A stretch of 10,996 nt of DNA, taken from assembly GCA_033720815.1 (NCBI GenBank), contig JAWWBT010000079.1, positions 1-10,996 of the forward strand, in the 5' to 3' direction. The notes under the pieces were generated by a model, which saw nothing but the letters and a program-made list of their open reading frames with translations, was not told where the DNA came from and did not search any database. This document shows, in pieces, positions 1-7,582 of this stretch. Within the stretch, counting starts at the first letter, position 1. Each line of letters opens with the position of its first letter. The translations under genes and the position numbers were made by a program. This stretch comes from JAWWBS01 sp033720815 (GTDB taxonomy: Bacteria > Pseudomonadota > Gammaproteobacteria > Natronospirales > JAJUFS01).

Positions 1-357
1 AATGCCGAGCTGGTCAACCCAGATGACGTAGGCAAGCTGGCCGGCCATCAGCAGCGCGACTGCTGCCGCAATCGGCGCAAACTTCACGAAGCCCTGGCGC
101 ATCACCGTGGTGTTGATGTCGAGCATCATCACCACGAACAGGAACAGCACCATGACGGCACCGACGTAAACGAGCACCAGTGCAATACCCAGGAATTCGG
201 CTTCAAGCAGCAGCCACAGGATGGCGCTGGAAAAGAAGCTGAGCACCAGGAACAGCGCCGCGTGCACCGGGTTGCGCACGAGCACGACCGACAGCGCGGC
301 GAAGACCACCAGCGTCGCCGTCGGCCAGAAAATCAATGCTTCTGCAGAGAATGGCAT
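1..357 (-). CDS. nuoJ: NADH-quinone oxidoreductase subunit J (3' end outside window)
   Basis: NuoJ is a membrane subunit of respiratory complex I, equivalent to mitochondrial ND6. It sits in the inner membrane next to NuoA, NuoH and NuoK, in the region that links quinone reduction to proton pumping. The first 119 residues are visible (N-terminus MPFSAEALIFWPTATL) and the gene runs off the left edge without a stop. Hydrophobic stretches lie at about residues 8-27, 31-50, 54-78 and from 93 on. The family hallmark VYVGAVMVLFLFVVMMLD, around residues 63-80, contains the helix known to carry a pi-bulge in complex I structures. The ATG at 357 follows the nuoI stop by 13 bases and is preceded by GGAG at good spacing. 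It is the tenth gene of the operon, and nuoK should follow outside the window. The identification is secure; only the C-terminal part is unseen. Confidence 0.96.
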   Translation of the reverse strand, partial: MPFSAEALIFWPTATLVVFAALSVVLVRNPVHAALFLVLSFFSSAILWLLLEAEFLGIALVLVYVGAVMVLFLFVVMMLDINTTVMRQGFVKFAPIAAAVALLMAGQLAYVIWVDQLGI

Positions 358-370
358 TCGCGTTTTCTCC

Positions 371-859
371 TTACCGGTACGGGGCCTGGACGGCACGGTC
401 GGCAGCAATCTGCGCCTCGTACTTGTCGCCCACCGCCAGCAGCTTTTCCTTGGTCATGATCTGCTCGCCTCGCTTCTCGAAATGGAAATCCGAGACGCGG
501 GTTTCAACGATGGCATCCACCGGGCAGGCTTCCTCGCAGAAACCGCAGTAGATGCACTTGAACAGATCGATGTCGTAACGCGTGGTACGGCGCGTACCGT
601 CCTCGCGCATTTCAGAGTCAATCGTGATCGCCAGTGCCGGACACACCGCTTCACACAGCTTGCACGCGATGCAACGCTCCTCGCCGTTCGGGTAGCGGCG
701 CTGCGCATGCAGGCCACGGAAGCGAGGCGACTTCGGCGTCTTTTCTTCCGGGTACTGGATGGTGATCTTCGGCTTGAAGAAATAGCGTCCCGTAAGCCGC
801 AGGCCAGCCCACAGCTCCGAGAGGTACCAGGTCTTGATCCAGCTGGTCAGTGCACTCAT
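371..859 (-). CDS. nuoI: NADH-quinone oxidoreductase subunit I (two [4Fe-4S] ferredoxin)
   Basis: NuoI (mitochondrial TYKY) carries clusters N6a and N6b, which pass electrons from NuoG towards NuoB in the connecting arm of complex I. The 162-residue protein has an amphipathic N-terminus that rests on the membrane and two classic ferredoxin motifs: CIACKLCEAVCP (Cys63, 66, 69, 73) and CIYCGFCEEACP (Cys102, 105, 108, 112). All eight ligands are present. Length matches the family (about 160-180). I chose the ATG at 859 (MSALTSWIKTWYLSE), because reading further upstream in this frame gives non-family sequence that lies inside nuoH. An AGGAG about a dozen bases upstream, within the nuoH 3' end, can serve as ribosome binding site. 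The start overlaps the nuoH stop as ATGA, so translation is probably coupled. Confidence 0.98.
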   Translation of the reverse strand: MSALTSWIKTWYLSELWAGLRLTGRYFFKPKITIQYPEEKTPKSPRFRGLHAQRRYPNGEERCIACKLCEAVCPALAITIDSEMREDGTRRTTRYDIDLFKCIYCGFCEEACPVDAIVETRVSDFHFEKRGEQIMTKEKLLAVGDKYEAQIAADRAVQAPYR

Positions 860-1998
860 GACGTGGCCACGCTCCTGGAAGAAGATGAAATGAAATGCTT
901 GAGGAGCAGCAGGATCACCGTGCCGATGAGCACGACAACGCCGAGCTTCCACCACTCCCAGCCCATGACGACCCACAGGCCTTCTACCATCAGCCACACG
1001 ATGGTGACCGGGATGAATACTTTCCAGCCGAGACGCATGATCTGGTCATAGCGGTAACGCGGGAAGGTGGCACGCAGCCACAGGAAGACGTACATGAAGA
1101 AGGCCGTCTTCAACAGGAACCAGATGATGCCCGGCACCGGCTCGGTGAGCTGCTCAAGGCCAGGGATACCCTGGAACGGGTTCAGCCAGCCACCGAAGAA
1201 GAAGATCGCCGTCAGGCCGGAGACCATGATCATGTTGGCGTATTCGGCAAGGAAGAACACCGCAAACGCCGTGCCGGAATATTCCACGTGGAAACCGGCA
1301 ACAATTTCGGATTCGCCTTCCGCCACGTCAAACGGGGCACGGTTGGTTTCCGCAACGCCGGAAATGAAGAACACCAGGAACAGCGGGAACAGCGGCAGCC
1401 AGAACCAGTGCCACAGCCCACCCTGCTGCTGGCTGATGATATCGCCGAGGTTCAGCGAACCGCCGGCCATCAGGATACCGACCAGCGCAAAGCCCATCGC
1501 GATTTCGTAGGCGACGATCTGCGCAGCAGAACGCATGGCACCGAGGAATGCGTATTTCGAGTTCGAGGCCCAACCGGCAATGATCACGCCGTAAACCGCG
1601 ATACCGGTCAGCGCGAGAATGTACAGCAGGCCTGCATTGATGTCGGCGAGCACCCAACCGTCGTCAAACGGCACCACGGCCCAGGCCGCAAAGGCCGGGC
1701 CCAGCGACAGCACCGGCGCGATCAGGAACAGGAAGCGGTTGGCATTCGACGGAATCACCACTTCCTTGACTAGCAGCTTGACCACGTCGGCGAGCCACTG
1801 GAATGTCCCGTGAAAACCGACGCGATTCGGGCCGTTGCGACCCTGGATGTAACCGATCACCTTGCGTTCAAGCAGGGTGTAGAAACCGACGACTACAACC
1901 AGCGGCAACATGATCACCAGCACCCACATCAGCGACTCGAGAACGAGCTGCGCCTCGGGCCAGAGGTTGTTCCAGAAATTGACGATCCAGTCGATCAT
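856..1998 (-). CDS. nuoH: NADH-quinone oxidoreductase subunit H (ND1 homologue)
   Basis: NuoH is the membrane subunit that forms most of the quinone-binding chamber with NuoB and NuoD and starts the chain of charged residues leading to the proton pumps. The 380-residue product shows both family signatures: ERKVIGYIQGRNGPNRVG (residues 44-61) and, from about 216, AETNRAPFDVAEGESEIVAG, the acidic loop near the quinone site. Eight hydrophobic segments fit the usual fold. A further one at about 351-370 is followed by a short Ser-rich end (SSSSRSVATS), making the protein longer than the roughly 325 residues of the E. coli subunit. The ATG at 1998 is preferred because GAGGGGA sits 6-7 bases upstream. 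An in-frame TTG at 2013 would overlap nuoG by 4 bases but lacks a comparable ribosome binding site. It follows the nuoG stop by 11 bases and overlaps nuoI by 4. Confidence 0.98.
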   Translation of the reverse strand: MIDWIVNFWNNLWPEAQLVLESLMWVLVIMLPLVVVVGFYTLLERKVIGYIQGRNGPNRVGFHGTFQWLADVVKLLVKEVVIPSNANRFLFLIAPVLSLGPAFAAWAVVPFDDGWVLADINAGLLYILALTGIAVYGVIIAGWASNSKYAFLGAMRSAAQIVAYEIAMGFALVGILMAGGSLNLGDIISQQQGGLWHWFWLPLFPLFLVFFISGVAETNRAPFDVAEGESEIVAGFHVEYSGTAFAVFFLAEYANMIMVSGLTAIFFFGGWLNPFQGIPGLEQLTEPVPGIIWFLLKTAFFMYVFLWLRATFPRYRYDQIMRLGWKVFIPVTIVWLMVEGLWVVMGWEWWKLGVVVLIGTVILLLLKHFISSSSRSVATS

Positions 1999-2009
1999 TT
2001 GATTTCCCC

Positions 2010-4394
2010 TCAAGCCTTGCTGATGTCGACGCGACCGACGCGCGCGCCGAGCGGCAATGCATTCTCGTTACCGGCAGCGATCCAGACCGCACCTTCGATC
2101 ACGCCGTCATCTTCGCGCAGCGTCAGGGTTACCGAGCGACCATCGACGCTGACAGTGACCTGCTCACCTTCATGAACACCAAGCTTCGCGGCATCCGCCG
2201 GCGACAGCACGGCAGCGCGCTGGCGCTGGCCGTCTTCAGTCTTCTGCAGGGAAGTTGCCCGGCGTACGAGCGGATCACAGGCATACATTGCGGATTCCGC
2301 AACACGCAGCATGCCCTCGCCCTTCGACGGAACGGCAATCTCTTCCTTGCGTTCGAAGTTCATGTCCATGCCAATGTCGCCGATGGCATCACGCGCGGCA
2401 TTGGTGACATCTTCCGGAGCCATGTAATCGAAACCCGGTGCATCGACCAGGTTGCCGAGTACACGCAGAACCTTCCAGCCCGGACGTGCCTCGCCCTGTA
2501 CCTTCGCGGCACCATTGAAACTCTGCCACTTGCCTTCGGCATTCACGTAGGTGCCGTAGGTTTCGCCCAGCGTGCCAGCCGGCAGCAGGACATCGGCATA
2601 TTCCTTCATGCGCGCAGTCACGAATGCCGTCTGCACAATGACCGTTTCGGCTGCGGTCAGCGCATCGAGTGCGGCCGCACCGTTCCAGGCATCCAGCTCC
2701 GGCTCGGTATTGAGCAGGAAGTAGGCCTTCAACGGCTCGGCAAACATGTCCAGTGCATTGCGACCGGTGGCACCGCGCGCGGTGTTACCCGCCGTGCGAT
2801 GCGGCAGCGCGCCTGCGAGCCAGCCACCGGCGCTGTTGGCACCGCCTGCCAGCACACCCCAGGTTGCACCCGAAAGCGCTGCGATTTCCTGGGCCAGTGC
2901 CTGCAGGTCGGCAAACTGCGCGTGCGCTTCGGCGAGATCGCCGAGGATGATTGCACCTTCATCACCGTCCACCAGCGAGTCGGCGATGCGGCGTGCACCA
3001 TCGGTGATCTCGGTCGCGCCAACAATCTTCTTCGCGGAAGCCGAAACATTCTTGCCGGTCTTGTCGGCAACCGCCTTCAGCACACCCGCCAGCGACAGCG
3101 CGAGCTGGTCGAATGCAACGGTTTCTTCCACGTTGACCGGGAACAGCCACTCGTACTGGCGCGCATTGATGAAGCTGACCTTGCCGCCGGCCATCGCGGC
3201 CTTGCGGATGCGATGCGCGACGATCGGCACGTCCTTGCGGAGGTTGCTGCCGACGACCAGCGCGGCATCAAGCTTGTCGATGCTTTCGATGCTGCGACCC
3301 AGGGCCGGGAATGCCGGAGAAATCGCATCGTTGCGGAAATCTGCCTGGCGGAGGCGATGGTCAATGTTGTTCGTACCAAGGTGTTCTGCAATGCGGTTCG
3401 CAAGGAAGAATTCTTCCAGGGTCGACGACGGCGATGCCACGACACCAAGCTGCTCGGCACCGTGCTGGTCAACAGCCGACTTGAGCAGTGTCGCTGCCTT
3501 CTCGAGCGCGACTTCCCAGGTCACTTCCTGCCACTGGCCGTCTTCCTTCACCATCGGCTTCAGCAGGCGCTCGTCACTGAGGATGCCTTCGTAGCCGAAG
3601 CGGTCACGATCCGACAACCAGGTTTCGTTGATGGATTCATTCGTCCGCGGCACCACGCGCATGAACTTGCCACGCAGCGTATGGCCCCAGGTGTTCGAAC
3701 CGGCAGCATCATGCGGGGAAACCATCTTGTGCTGGATCATTTCCCAGCTGCGGCCACGCATGCGGAACGGCTTGGAATTCAGCGCGCCGACCGGGCACAG
3801 GTCAATGACGTTGCCCGACAGTTCGTGGTCAACACTGTTCTCGATGTACGTACCGATTTCCATGAACTCGCCACGGCCCGTCGCGCCCAGTTCTTGGATG
3901 CCTGCGATTTCCTGGCCGAAACGGACACAGCGCGTGCAGTGAATGCAACGGGTCATGTCGGTGGAAATCAGCGGACCGATGTTCTTGTCCTTAACAACGC
4001 GCTTCTTCTCGGTGTAGCGCGACACATCGGAACCGAAGCCCATCGCAAGGTCCTGCAGCTCGCACTCGCCACCCTGGTCACAAACCGGGCAGTCCAGCGG
4101 GTGATTGATCAGCAGGAATTCCATCACCGACTTCTGTGCCGACAGCGCGCGCGGCGAATCGGTGAATACCTTCATGCCGTCATTCACTGGCGTGGCACAG
4201 GCCGGCAGCGGCTTTGGCGCATTCTCGATATCCACGAGGCACATGCGGCAGTTGGCAGCCACGGAAAGTTTCTCGTGGTAGCAGAAGCGCGGGATATAGC
4301 TGTTTTCACGGTCGGCAACCGCGATCAGCATTTCGCCCTTCTTGGCCTTTACCGGCTTGCCGTCGATTTCAATAGTGACCTGATCGTCGCTCAT
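2010..4394 (-). CDS. nuoG: NADH-quinone oxidoreductase subunit G (large Fe-S subunit)
   Basis: NuoG is the 75-kDa-type subunit that carries electrons from the NADH site through several Fe-S clusters. The N-terminal 2Fe-2S ferredoxin domain has Cys38, Cys49, Cys52 and Cys66. The next motif, HPLDCPVCDQGGEC, supplies His98, Cys102, Cys105 and Cys111 for N5. RCIHCTRC plus LCPVGAL supply Cys150, Cys153, Cys156 and Cys200 for N4. From about 220 the protein resembles molybdopterin oxidoreductases, which in complex I have lost the cofactor, and ends in a domain of the dinucleotide-binding beta-barrel type (about 725-794). At 794 residues it is shorter than E. coli NuoG (about 900). The cysteines that bind N7 in E. 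coli are absent: the matching stretch at about 225-270 has none. The ATG at 4394 starts the family N-terminus MSDDQVTIEIDGKPV. Its ribosome binding site is weak (GAGAAG about 10 bases upstream), and the leader holds two hairpins. Confidence 0.98.
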   Translation of the reverse strand: MSDDQVTIEIDGKPVKAKKGEMLIAVADRENSYIPRFCYHEKLSVAANCRMCLVDIENAPKPLPACATPVNDGMKVFTDSPRALSAQKSVMEFLLINHPLDCPVCDQGGECELQDLAMGFGSDVSRYTEKKRVVKDKNIGPLISTDMTRCIHCTRCVRFGQEIAGIQELGATGRGEFMEIGTYIENSVDHELSGNVIDLCPVGALNSKPFRMRGRSWEMIQHKMVSPHDAAGSNTWGHTLRGKFMRVVPRTNESINETWLSDRDRFGYEGILSDERLLKPMVKEDGQWQEVTWEVALEKAATLLKSAVDQHGAEQLGVVASPSSTLEEFFLANRIAEHLGTNNIDHRLRQADFRNDAISPAFPALGRSIESIDKLDAALVVGSNLRKDVPIVAHRIRKAAMAGGKVSFINARQYEWLFPVNVEETVAFDQLALSLAGVLKAVADKTGKNVSASAKKIVGATEITDGARRIADSLVDGDEGAIILGDLAEAHAQFADLQALAQEIAALSGATWGVLAGGANSAGGWLAGALPHRTAGNTARGATGRNALDMFAEPLKAYFLLNTEPELDAWNGAAALDALTAAETVIVQTAFVTARMKEYADVLLPAGTLGETYGTYVNAEGKWQSFNGAAKVQGEARPGWKVLRVLGNLVDAPGFDYMAPEDVTNAARDAIGDIGMDMNFERKEEIAVPSKGEGMLRVAESAMYACDPLVRRATSLQKTEDGQRQRAAVLSPADAAKLGVHEGEQVTVSVDGRSVTLTLREDDGVIEGAVWIAAGNENALPLGARVGRVDISKA

Positions 4395-4414
4395 TTCCGT
4401 TTCGCTTCTCGCTG

Positions 4415-4434
4415 TTTCCGGCCGGAGCCGGAAA
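4415..4434 (-). promoter_or_regulatory. Hairpin with UNCG-type tetraloop in the nuoF-nuoG spacer
   Basis: In the transcript, UUUCCGGC and GCCGGAAA form a perfect 8-bp stem around the loop UCCG. The closing C-G pair makes this C(UCCG)G, a member of the very stable UNCG tetraloop family. It ends 20 bases before the nuoG start codon and just upstream of the weak GAGAAG ribosome binding site. No U-run follows, so it does not look like an intrinsic terminator. Likely roles are an mRNA stability or processing element, or a structure that sets the level of nuoG relative to nuoF. The function is inferred; the inverted repeat is seen directly. Confidence 0.6.
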
Positions 4435-4469
4435 GGATTTTGAATTCTGTTTTCGCGCTATTGTCCATG

Positions 4470-4488
4470 CACAGCGGCATACGCTGTG
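4470..4488 (-). promoter_or_regulatory. Hairpin directly after the nuoF stop codon
   Basis: The transcript reads CACAGCG, loop UAUGC, CGCUGUG: a perfect 7-bp stem with a 5-base loop, starting one base after the nuoF TGA. The following bases (CAUGGACAAUAGCG) are not U-rich, so termination is unlikely. A 3'-end stabilising or RNase-processing role is possible. About 35 bases separate it from the second hairpin; this stretch, 4435-4469, shows nothing else that I can support. Confidence 0.5.
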
Positions 4489-4489
4489 A

Positions 4490-5803
4490 TCAGGCGGCGT
4501 CTTCCTGGGCCTTCTTCGACCCCGGGCCGACCATGCAGCAGCCGTGCTCGACGTGGTACGCGAACTCGTCACGGAACTTCTTTACAAAGCTGCGCACCGG
4601 CATCGCCGCAGCATCACCCAGCGCGCAGATCGTGTGACCTTCGATCTTGCTGGCGACATCGTCCAGCATGTCCATGTCTTCCATGTGGCCCTGGCCGTTC
4701 TCGATGCGCTGGATCACGCGGTACAACCAACCGGTGCCTTCACGGCACGGCGTGCACTGGCCACAGGATTCCGAGAAATAGAAACGCGCAATGCGTTCGA
4801 GTGCGCGGACCATGCAGGTCTGGTCATCGATGACGATGACGGCACCGGAGCCGAGCATCGAACCGGCATCCCGGATCGATTCGTAATCCATGTTGCAGTT
4901 CATCATCTCTTCACCGGTAAGTACCGGAACCGATGAACCGCCCGGAATCACGGCCTTGAGCTTGCGGCCCTTCCAGACGCCGCCGGACATTTCCAGCAGG
5001 TCCTTGAACGGCATGCCCATCTTCACTTCGTAGTTGCCCGGCTTCTCGACATGGCCGGAGACGGAGAAGATCTTCGAGCCACCACTCTTCTCGGTACCCA
5101 GGCCGGAAAACCAGTCTGCGCCCTTGCGGACGATGCTCGGCACCGACGCGTAGGACTCTGTGTTGTTGATCGTGGTCGGCGCGCCGTACACACCGTAGTT
5201 CGCCGGGAACGGCGGCTTGTAACGCGGCTGGCCCTTCTTGCCTTCCAGCGATTCAAGAAGCGCGGTTTCTTCGCCACAGATGTAGGCACCGGCGCCGAGG
5301 TGGTTATACAGCTCGAAATCGAAGCCGGAACCCAGGATGTTCTTGCCGATATAACCGGCTTCGCGAGCTTCCTTGATGGCCTGCTCCATGCGCGGGAACG
5401 GCTCGTCCATGAACTCGCCGCGGATGTAGTTGTAACCAACCGTTGCGCCCATCGCATAACCGGCAATGATCATGCCCTCGACCAGCGAATGCGGGTTGTA
5501 GCGCAGGATGTCGCGATCCTTGCAGGTACCCGGCTCGGATTCGTCGGAGTTGCAGACAACGTACTTCTGCATGTCGCCCTTCGGCATGAAGCTCCACTTC
5601 AGGCCCGTCGGGAAACCGGCACCGCCACGACCGCGCAGGCCGGAGGCCTTCACCATCTCGACGACCTCGTCCGGCGAGATCTTTTCCTTCAGGATCTTCT
5701 CGAGCGCTTCATAACCACCAATCTTGCGGTAGTTCTCGAAGCTCCACGGTTCGTCCGGGAACTTATCCATCGTCTCGAGACAGACAAAAATCTGTTCAGC
5801 CAT
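4490..5803 (-). CDS. nuoF: NADH-quinone oxidoreductase subunit F (NADH/FMN-binding)
   Basis: NuoF (51-kDa type) is where NADH gives its electrons to FMN, the entry point of complex I in the cytoplasm. The 437-residue protein contains the glycine-rich GLRGRGGAGFPTGLKW (residues 55-70) and the nucleotide-binding stretch GAGAYICGEETALLESLEG (170-188). The N3 [4Fe-4S] motif SCGQCTPC supplies Cys347, Cys350 and Cys353, with the fourth ligand Cys393 in TICALGDAAA. Length matches the family, and all ligands are present. The ATG at 5803 has a strong AGGAG 6 bases upstream and gives a usual N-terminus. The gene begins 28 bases after nuoE, and a small inverted repeat in that spacer touches the ribosome binding site. 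It is followed by the longest gap in the operon (95 bases) before nuoG. Confidence 0.98.
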   Translation of the reverse strand: MAEQIFVCLETMDKFPDEPWSFENYRKIGGYEALEKILKEKISPDEVVEMVKASGLRGRGGAGFPTGLKWSFMPKGDMQKYVVCNSDESEPGTCKDRDILRYNPHSLVEGMIIAGYAMGATVGYNYIRGEFMDEPFPRMEQAIKEAREAGYIGKNILGSGFDFELYNHLGAGAYICGEETALLESLEGKKGQPRYKPPFPANYGVYGAPTTINNTESYASVPSIVRKGADWFSGLGTEKSGGSKIFSVSGHVEKPGNYEVKMGMPFKDLLEMSGGVWKGRKLKAVIPGGSSVPVLTGEEMMNCNMDYESIRDAGSMLGSGAVIVIDDQTCMVRALERIARFYFSESCGQCTPCREGTGWLYRVIQRIENGQGHMEDMDMLDDVASKIEGHTICALGDAAAMPVRSFVKKFRDEFAYHVEHGCCMVGPGSKKAQEDAA

Positions 5804-5812
5804 TACCTGCTC

Positions 5813-5829
5813 CTCTCCCCGTCGGAGAG
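5813..5829 (-). promoter_or_regulatory. Small hairpin overlapping the nuoF ribosome binding site
   Basis: Between nuoE and nuoF the transcript reads CUCUCC, loop GACGG, GGAGAG: a 6-bp stem with a 5-base loop. The 3' arm includes the first two bases of the AGGAG (5814-5810) that lies 6 bases before the nuoF ATG. Folding would hide part of the ribosome binding site, perhaps making nuoF start depend on ribosomes finishing nuoE. The repeat is visible; the regulatory role is a guess, since polypurine ribosome binding sites often pair with nearby pyrimidines by chance. Confidence 0.35.
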
Positions 5830-5831
5830 CC

Positions 5832-6329
5832 TCATTCCAGACCGTCGATGATCTCGTCCACCTTTTCGATGGTGAGATCTTCGTAGTACTTGTGATTGAC
5901 CATCATCATCGGCGCGTTACGGCAGGCGGCCAGGCACTCTTCCTCGCGCTTGAGGAAAATGCGGCCGTCTTCTGTCGTTTCGCCGATCTTGCAGCCAAGC
6001 TTCTTCTCGACATGCTCGGCGATCTCGTCTGCGCCACGCAGCATGCAGGAGATGTTCCGGCAGATGGAGATGCTGTTGCGACCGACCTTCTCCGTTTCGA
6101 ACATGGAGTAGAAGGTGGCAACCTCGTAGACCTTGATCGGCTCAAGCTCGAGGTATTCCGCCACGGCATCCATCAGCTCGTTGCTGAGATAGCCATGCTC
6201 GTGCTGCACGGCGTGCAACGCTGCCAGCACGGCTGAACGCTTCTGCTCTGCCGGGTACTTCGCAAGCGCGTGATCGATCTCTTCCCGGATGTGATCCGAG
6301 AGAAGGCTCTGTTTCGTTTCGTTCGACAT
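5832..6329 (-). CDS. nuoE: NADH-quinone oxidoreductase subunit E (2Fe-2S, N1a)
   Basis: NuoE (24-kDa type) partners NuoF in the NADH-oxidising module and holds the off-path cluster N1a near FMN. The 165-residue protein has an N-terminal helical part, with HEHGYLSN around residues 43-50 and VYEVATFYSMF at 67-77. A thioredoxin-like domain follows, with ligands Cys90 and Cys95 (CRNISC) and Cys132 and Cys136 (CLAAC). The spacing fits the family signature. The ATG at 6329 shares its first base with the last base of the nuoD stop (TGATG), a typical sign of translational coupling. Length is normal (about 155-180), and nothing in it is unusual. Confidence 0.98.
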   Translation of the reverse strand: MSNETKQSLLSDHIREEIDHALAKYPAEQKRSAVLAALHAVQHEHGYLSNELMDAVAEYLELEPIKVYEVATFYSMFETEKVGRNSISICRNISCMLRGADEIAEHVEKKLGCKIGETTEDGRIFLKREEECLAACRNAPMMMVNHKYYEDLTIEKVDEIIDGLE

Positions 6330-7582
6330 CAGCGGTCAATCTCCCCGAACACGATGTCCTGCGTGCCGATGATCGACACGAGGTCGGCCAGCATGTGGCC
6401 TTCACACATTTCTGCAATGGACGAGAGGTGCGCAAAGCCCGCGGCGCGGATCTTCATGCGGTACGGCTTGTTCGAGCCATCCGACACCAGGTAGATACCG
6501 AACTCGCCCTTCGGCTGCTCGACCGCGGCATACACCTCGCCTTCCGGCGGGCAGTAACCTTCGGTGAACAACTTGAAGTGATGAATGAGCGATTCCATGT
6601 CGCCTTTCATCTCGGCGCGCTTCGGTGCCGCGATCTTGTGATCGTCAACCTGGACCGGGCCCGGGTTCTCGCGCAGCCACTTCACGCACTGCTTGATGAT
6701 GCGTGCGGACTGGCGCATTTCCTCGATGCGTACCAGGTAACGGTCGTAGCAGTCACCGTTCACACCGACCGGGATATCGAAATCCACTTCGGAATACTTC
6801 GCATACGGCTGCTTCTTGCGCAGGTCCCATTCGACACCGGAACCGCGCAGCATCGGGCCGGTAAAGCCAAGCGCGAGCGCACGCTCCGGCGACACCGTGC
6901 CGATACCGACCGTGCGCTGTTTCCAGATGCGGTTATCGGTAAGCAGGGTTTCGTACTCGTCGACACATTTCGGGAAGCGGTCGGCAAAATCATCGATGAA
7001 ATCCAGCAGCGAGCCCTGGCGCGCAGCGTTCATGCGCTCCAGGTCTTTCTTGCTGCGGAACTTCGACGGCTGGTATTGCGGCATGCGGTCCGGCAGGTCG
7101 CGGTAGACACCGCCCGGGCGATAGTAGGCCGCGTGCATGCGCGCACCGGACACCGCCTCGTAGATATCCATGATGTCCTCGCGCTCACGGAAGGCATAGA
7201 GGAACATCGTCATTGCGCCGATATCCAGCCCGTGCGCGCCGATCCACAGCAGGTGATTGGAAAGACGGGTCAGTTCGTCGTACATCGTGCGGATCCACAA
7301 TGCACGTTCGGTCGGCTGGATACCGAGCAGCTTCTCGATCGCCATCACGTAGGCGTGCTCGTTGACCATCATCGACACGTAGTCGAGACGGTCCATGTAA
7401 CCGATCGACTGGTTGTACGGCTTGGTTTCCGCCAGCTTTTCGGTCGCGCGATGCAGCAGGCCGATATGCGGGTCCAGGTTGCGGATCACCTCGCCTTCCA
7501 TTTCCATGACGATGCGCAGCACGCCATGCGCCGCAGGATGCTGCGGGCCGAAGTTCATGGTGTAGGACTGGATCTCACGCAT
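6329..7582 (-). CDS. nuoD: NADH-quinone oxidoreductase subunit D (49-kDa type)
   Basis: NuoD lies at the end of the connecting arm and, with NuoB and NuoH, forms the quinone reduction site. The family is related to the large subunit of NiFe hydrogenases but binds no metal. The 417-residue protein carries FGPQHPAAHG (residues 11-20), GLLHRATEKL (41-50) and DRLDYVSMM (64-72). By alignment from memory, His19 and Tyr68 match the quinone-headgroup ligands known in mitochondrial and Thermus complex I. It is a stand-alone gene, unlike the fused nuoCD of E. coli. The ATG at 7582 overlaps the last base of the nuoC stop as TGATG, which supports coupled translation. The short N-terminus (MREIQSYTMN) is usual for this form. 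Confidence 0.98.
   Translation of the reverse strand: MREIQSYTMNFGPQHPAAHGVLRIVMEMEGEVIRNLDPHIGLLHRATEKLAETKPYNQSIGYMDRLDYVSMMVNEHAYVMAIEKLLGIQPTERALWIRTMYDELTRLSNHLLWIGAHGLDIGAMTMFLYAFREREDIMDIYEAVSGARMHAAYYRPGGVYRDLPDRMPQYQPSKFRSKKDLERMNAARQGSLLDFIDDFADRFPKCVDEYETLLTDNRIWKQRTVGIGTVSPERALALGFTGPMLRGSGVEWDLRKKQPYAKYSEVDFDIPVGVNGDCYDRYLVRIEEMRQSARIIKQCVKWLRENPGPVQVDDHKIAAPKRAEMKGDMESLIHHFKLFTEGYCPPEGEVYAAVEQPKGEFGIYLVSDGSNKPYRMKIRAAGFAHLSSIAEMCEGHMLADLVSIIGTQDIVFGEIDR

Noticed and set aside
860..997. Longer nuoI reading from a start at 997
   Set aside because: The added 46 residues lie inside nuoH in another frame and do not resemble NuoI. MSALTSWIKT at 859 is the family-like N-terminus.
221..1051. 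Plus-strand open frame of 276 codons across nuoJ, nuoI and nuoH
   Set aside because: It crosses three secure genes on the opposite strand and resembles no family.
1999..2013. TTG at 2013 as the nuoH start
   Set aside because: The ATG at 1998 has GAGGGGA at ideal spacing and gives the usual MIDWIV-type start.
2172..4637. Very long plus-strand open frame (821 codons) opposite nuoG
   Set aside because: nuoG on the other strand is full-length with all cluster ligands. The antisense product has no recognisable motif and a composition rich in Arg, His and Ala. It arises because the G/C-ending codon use of nuoG leaves few antisense stops.
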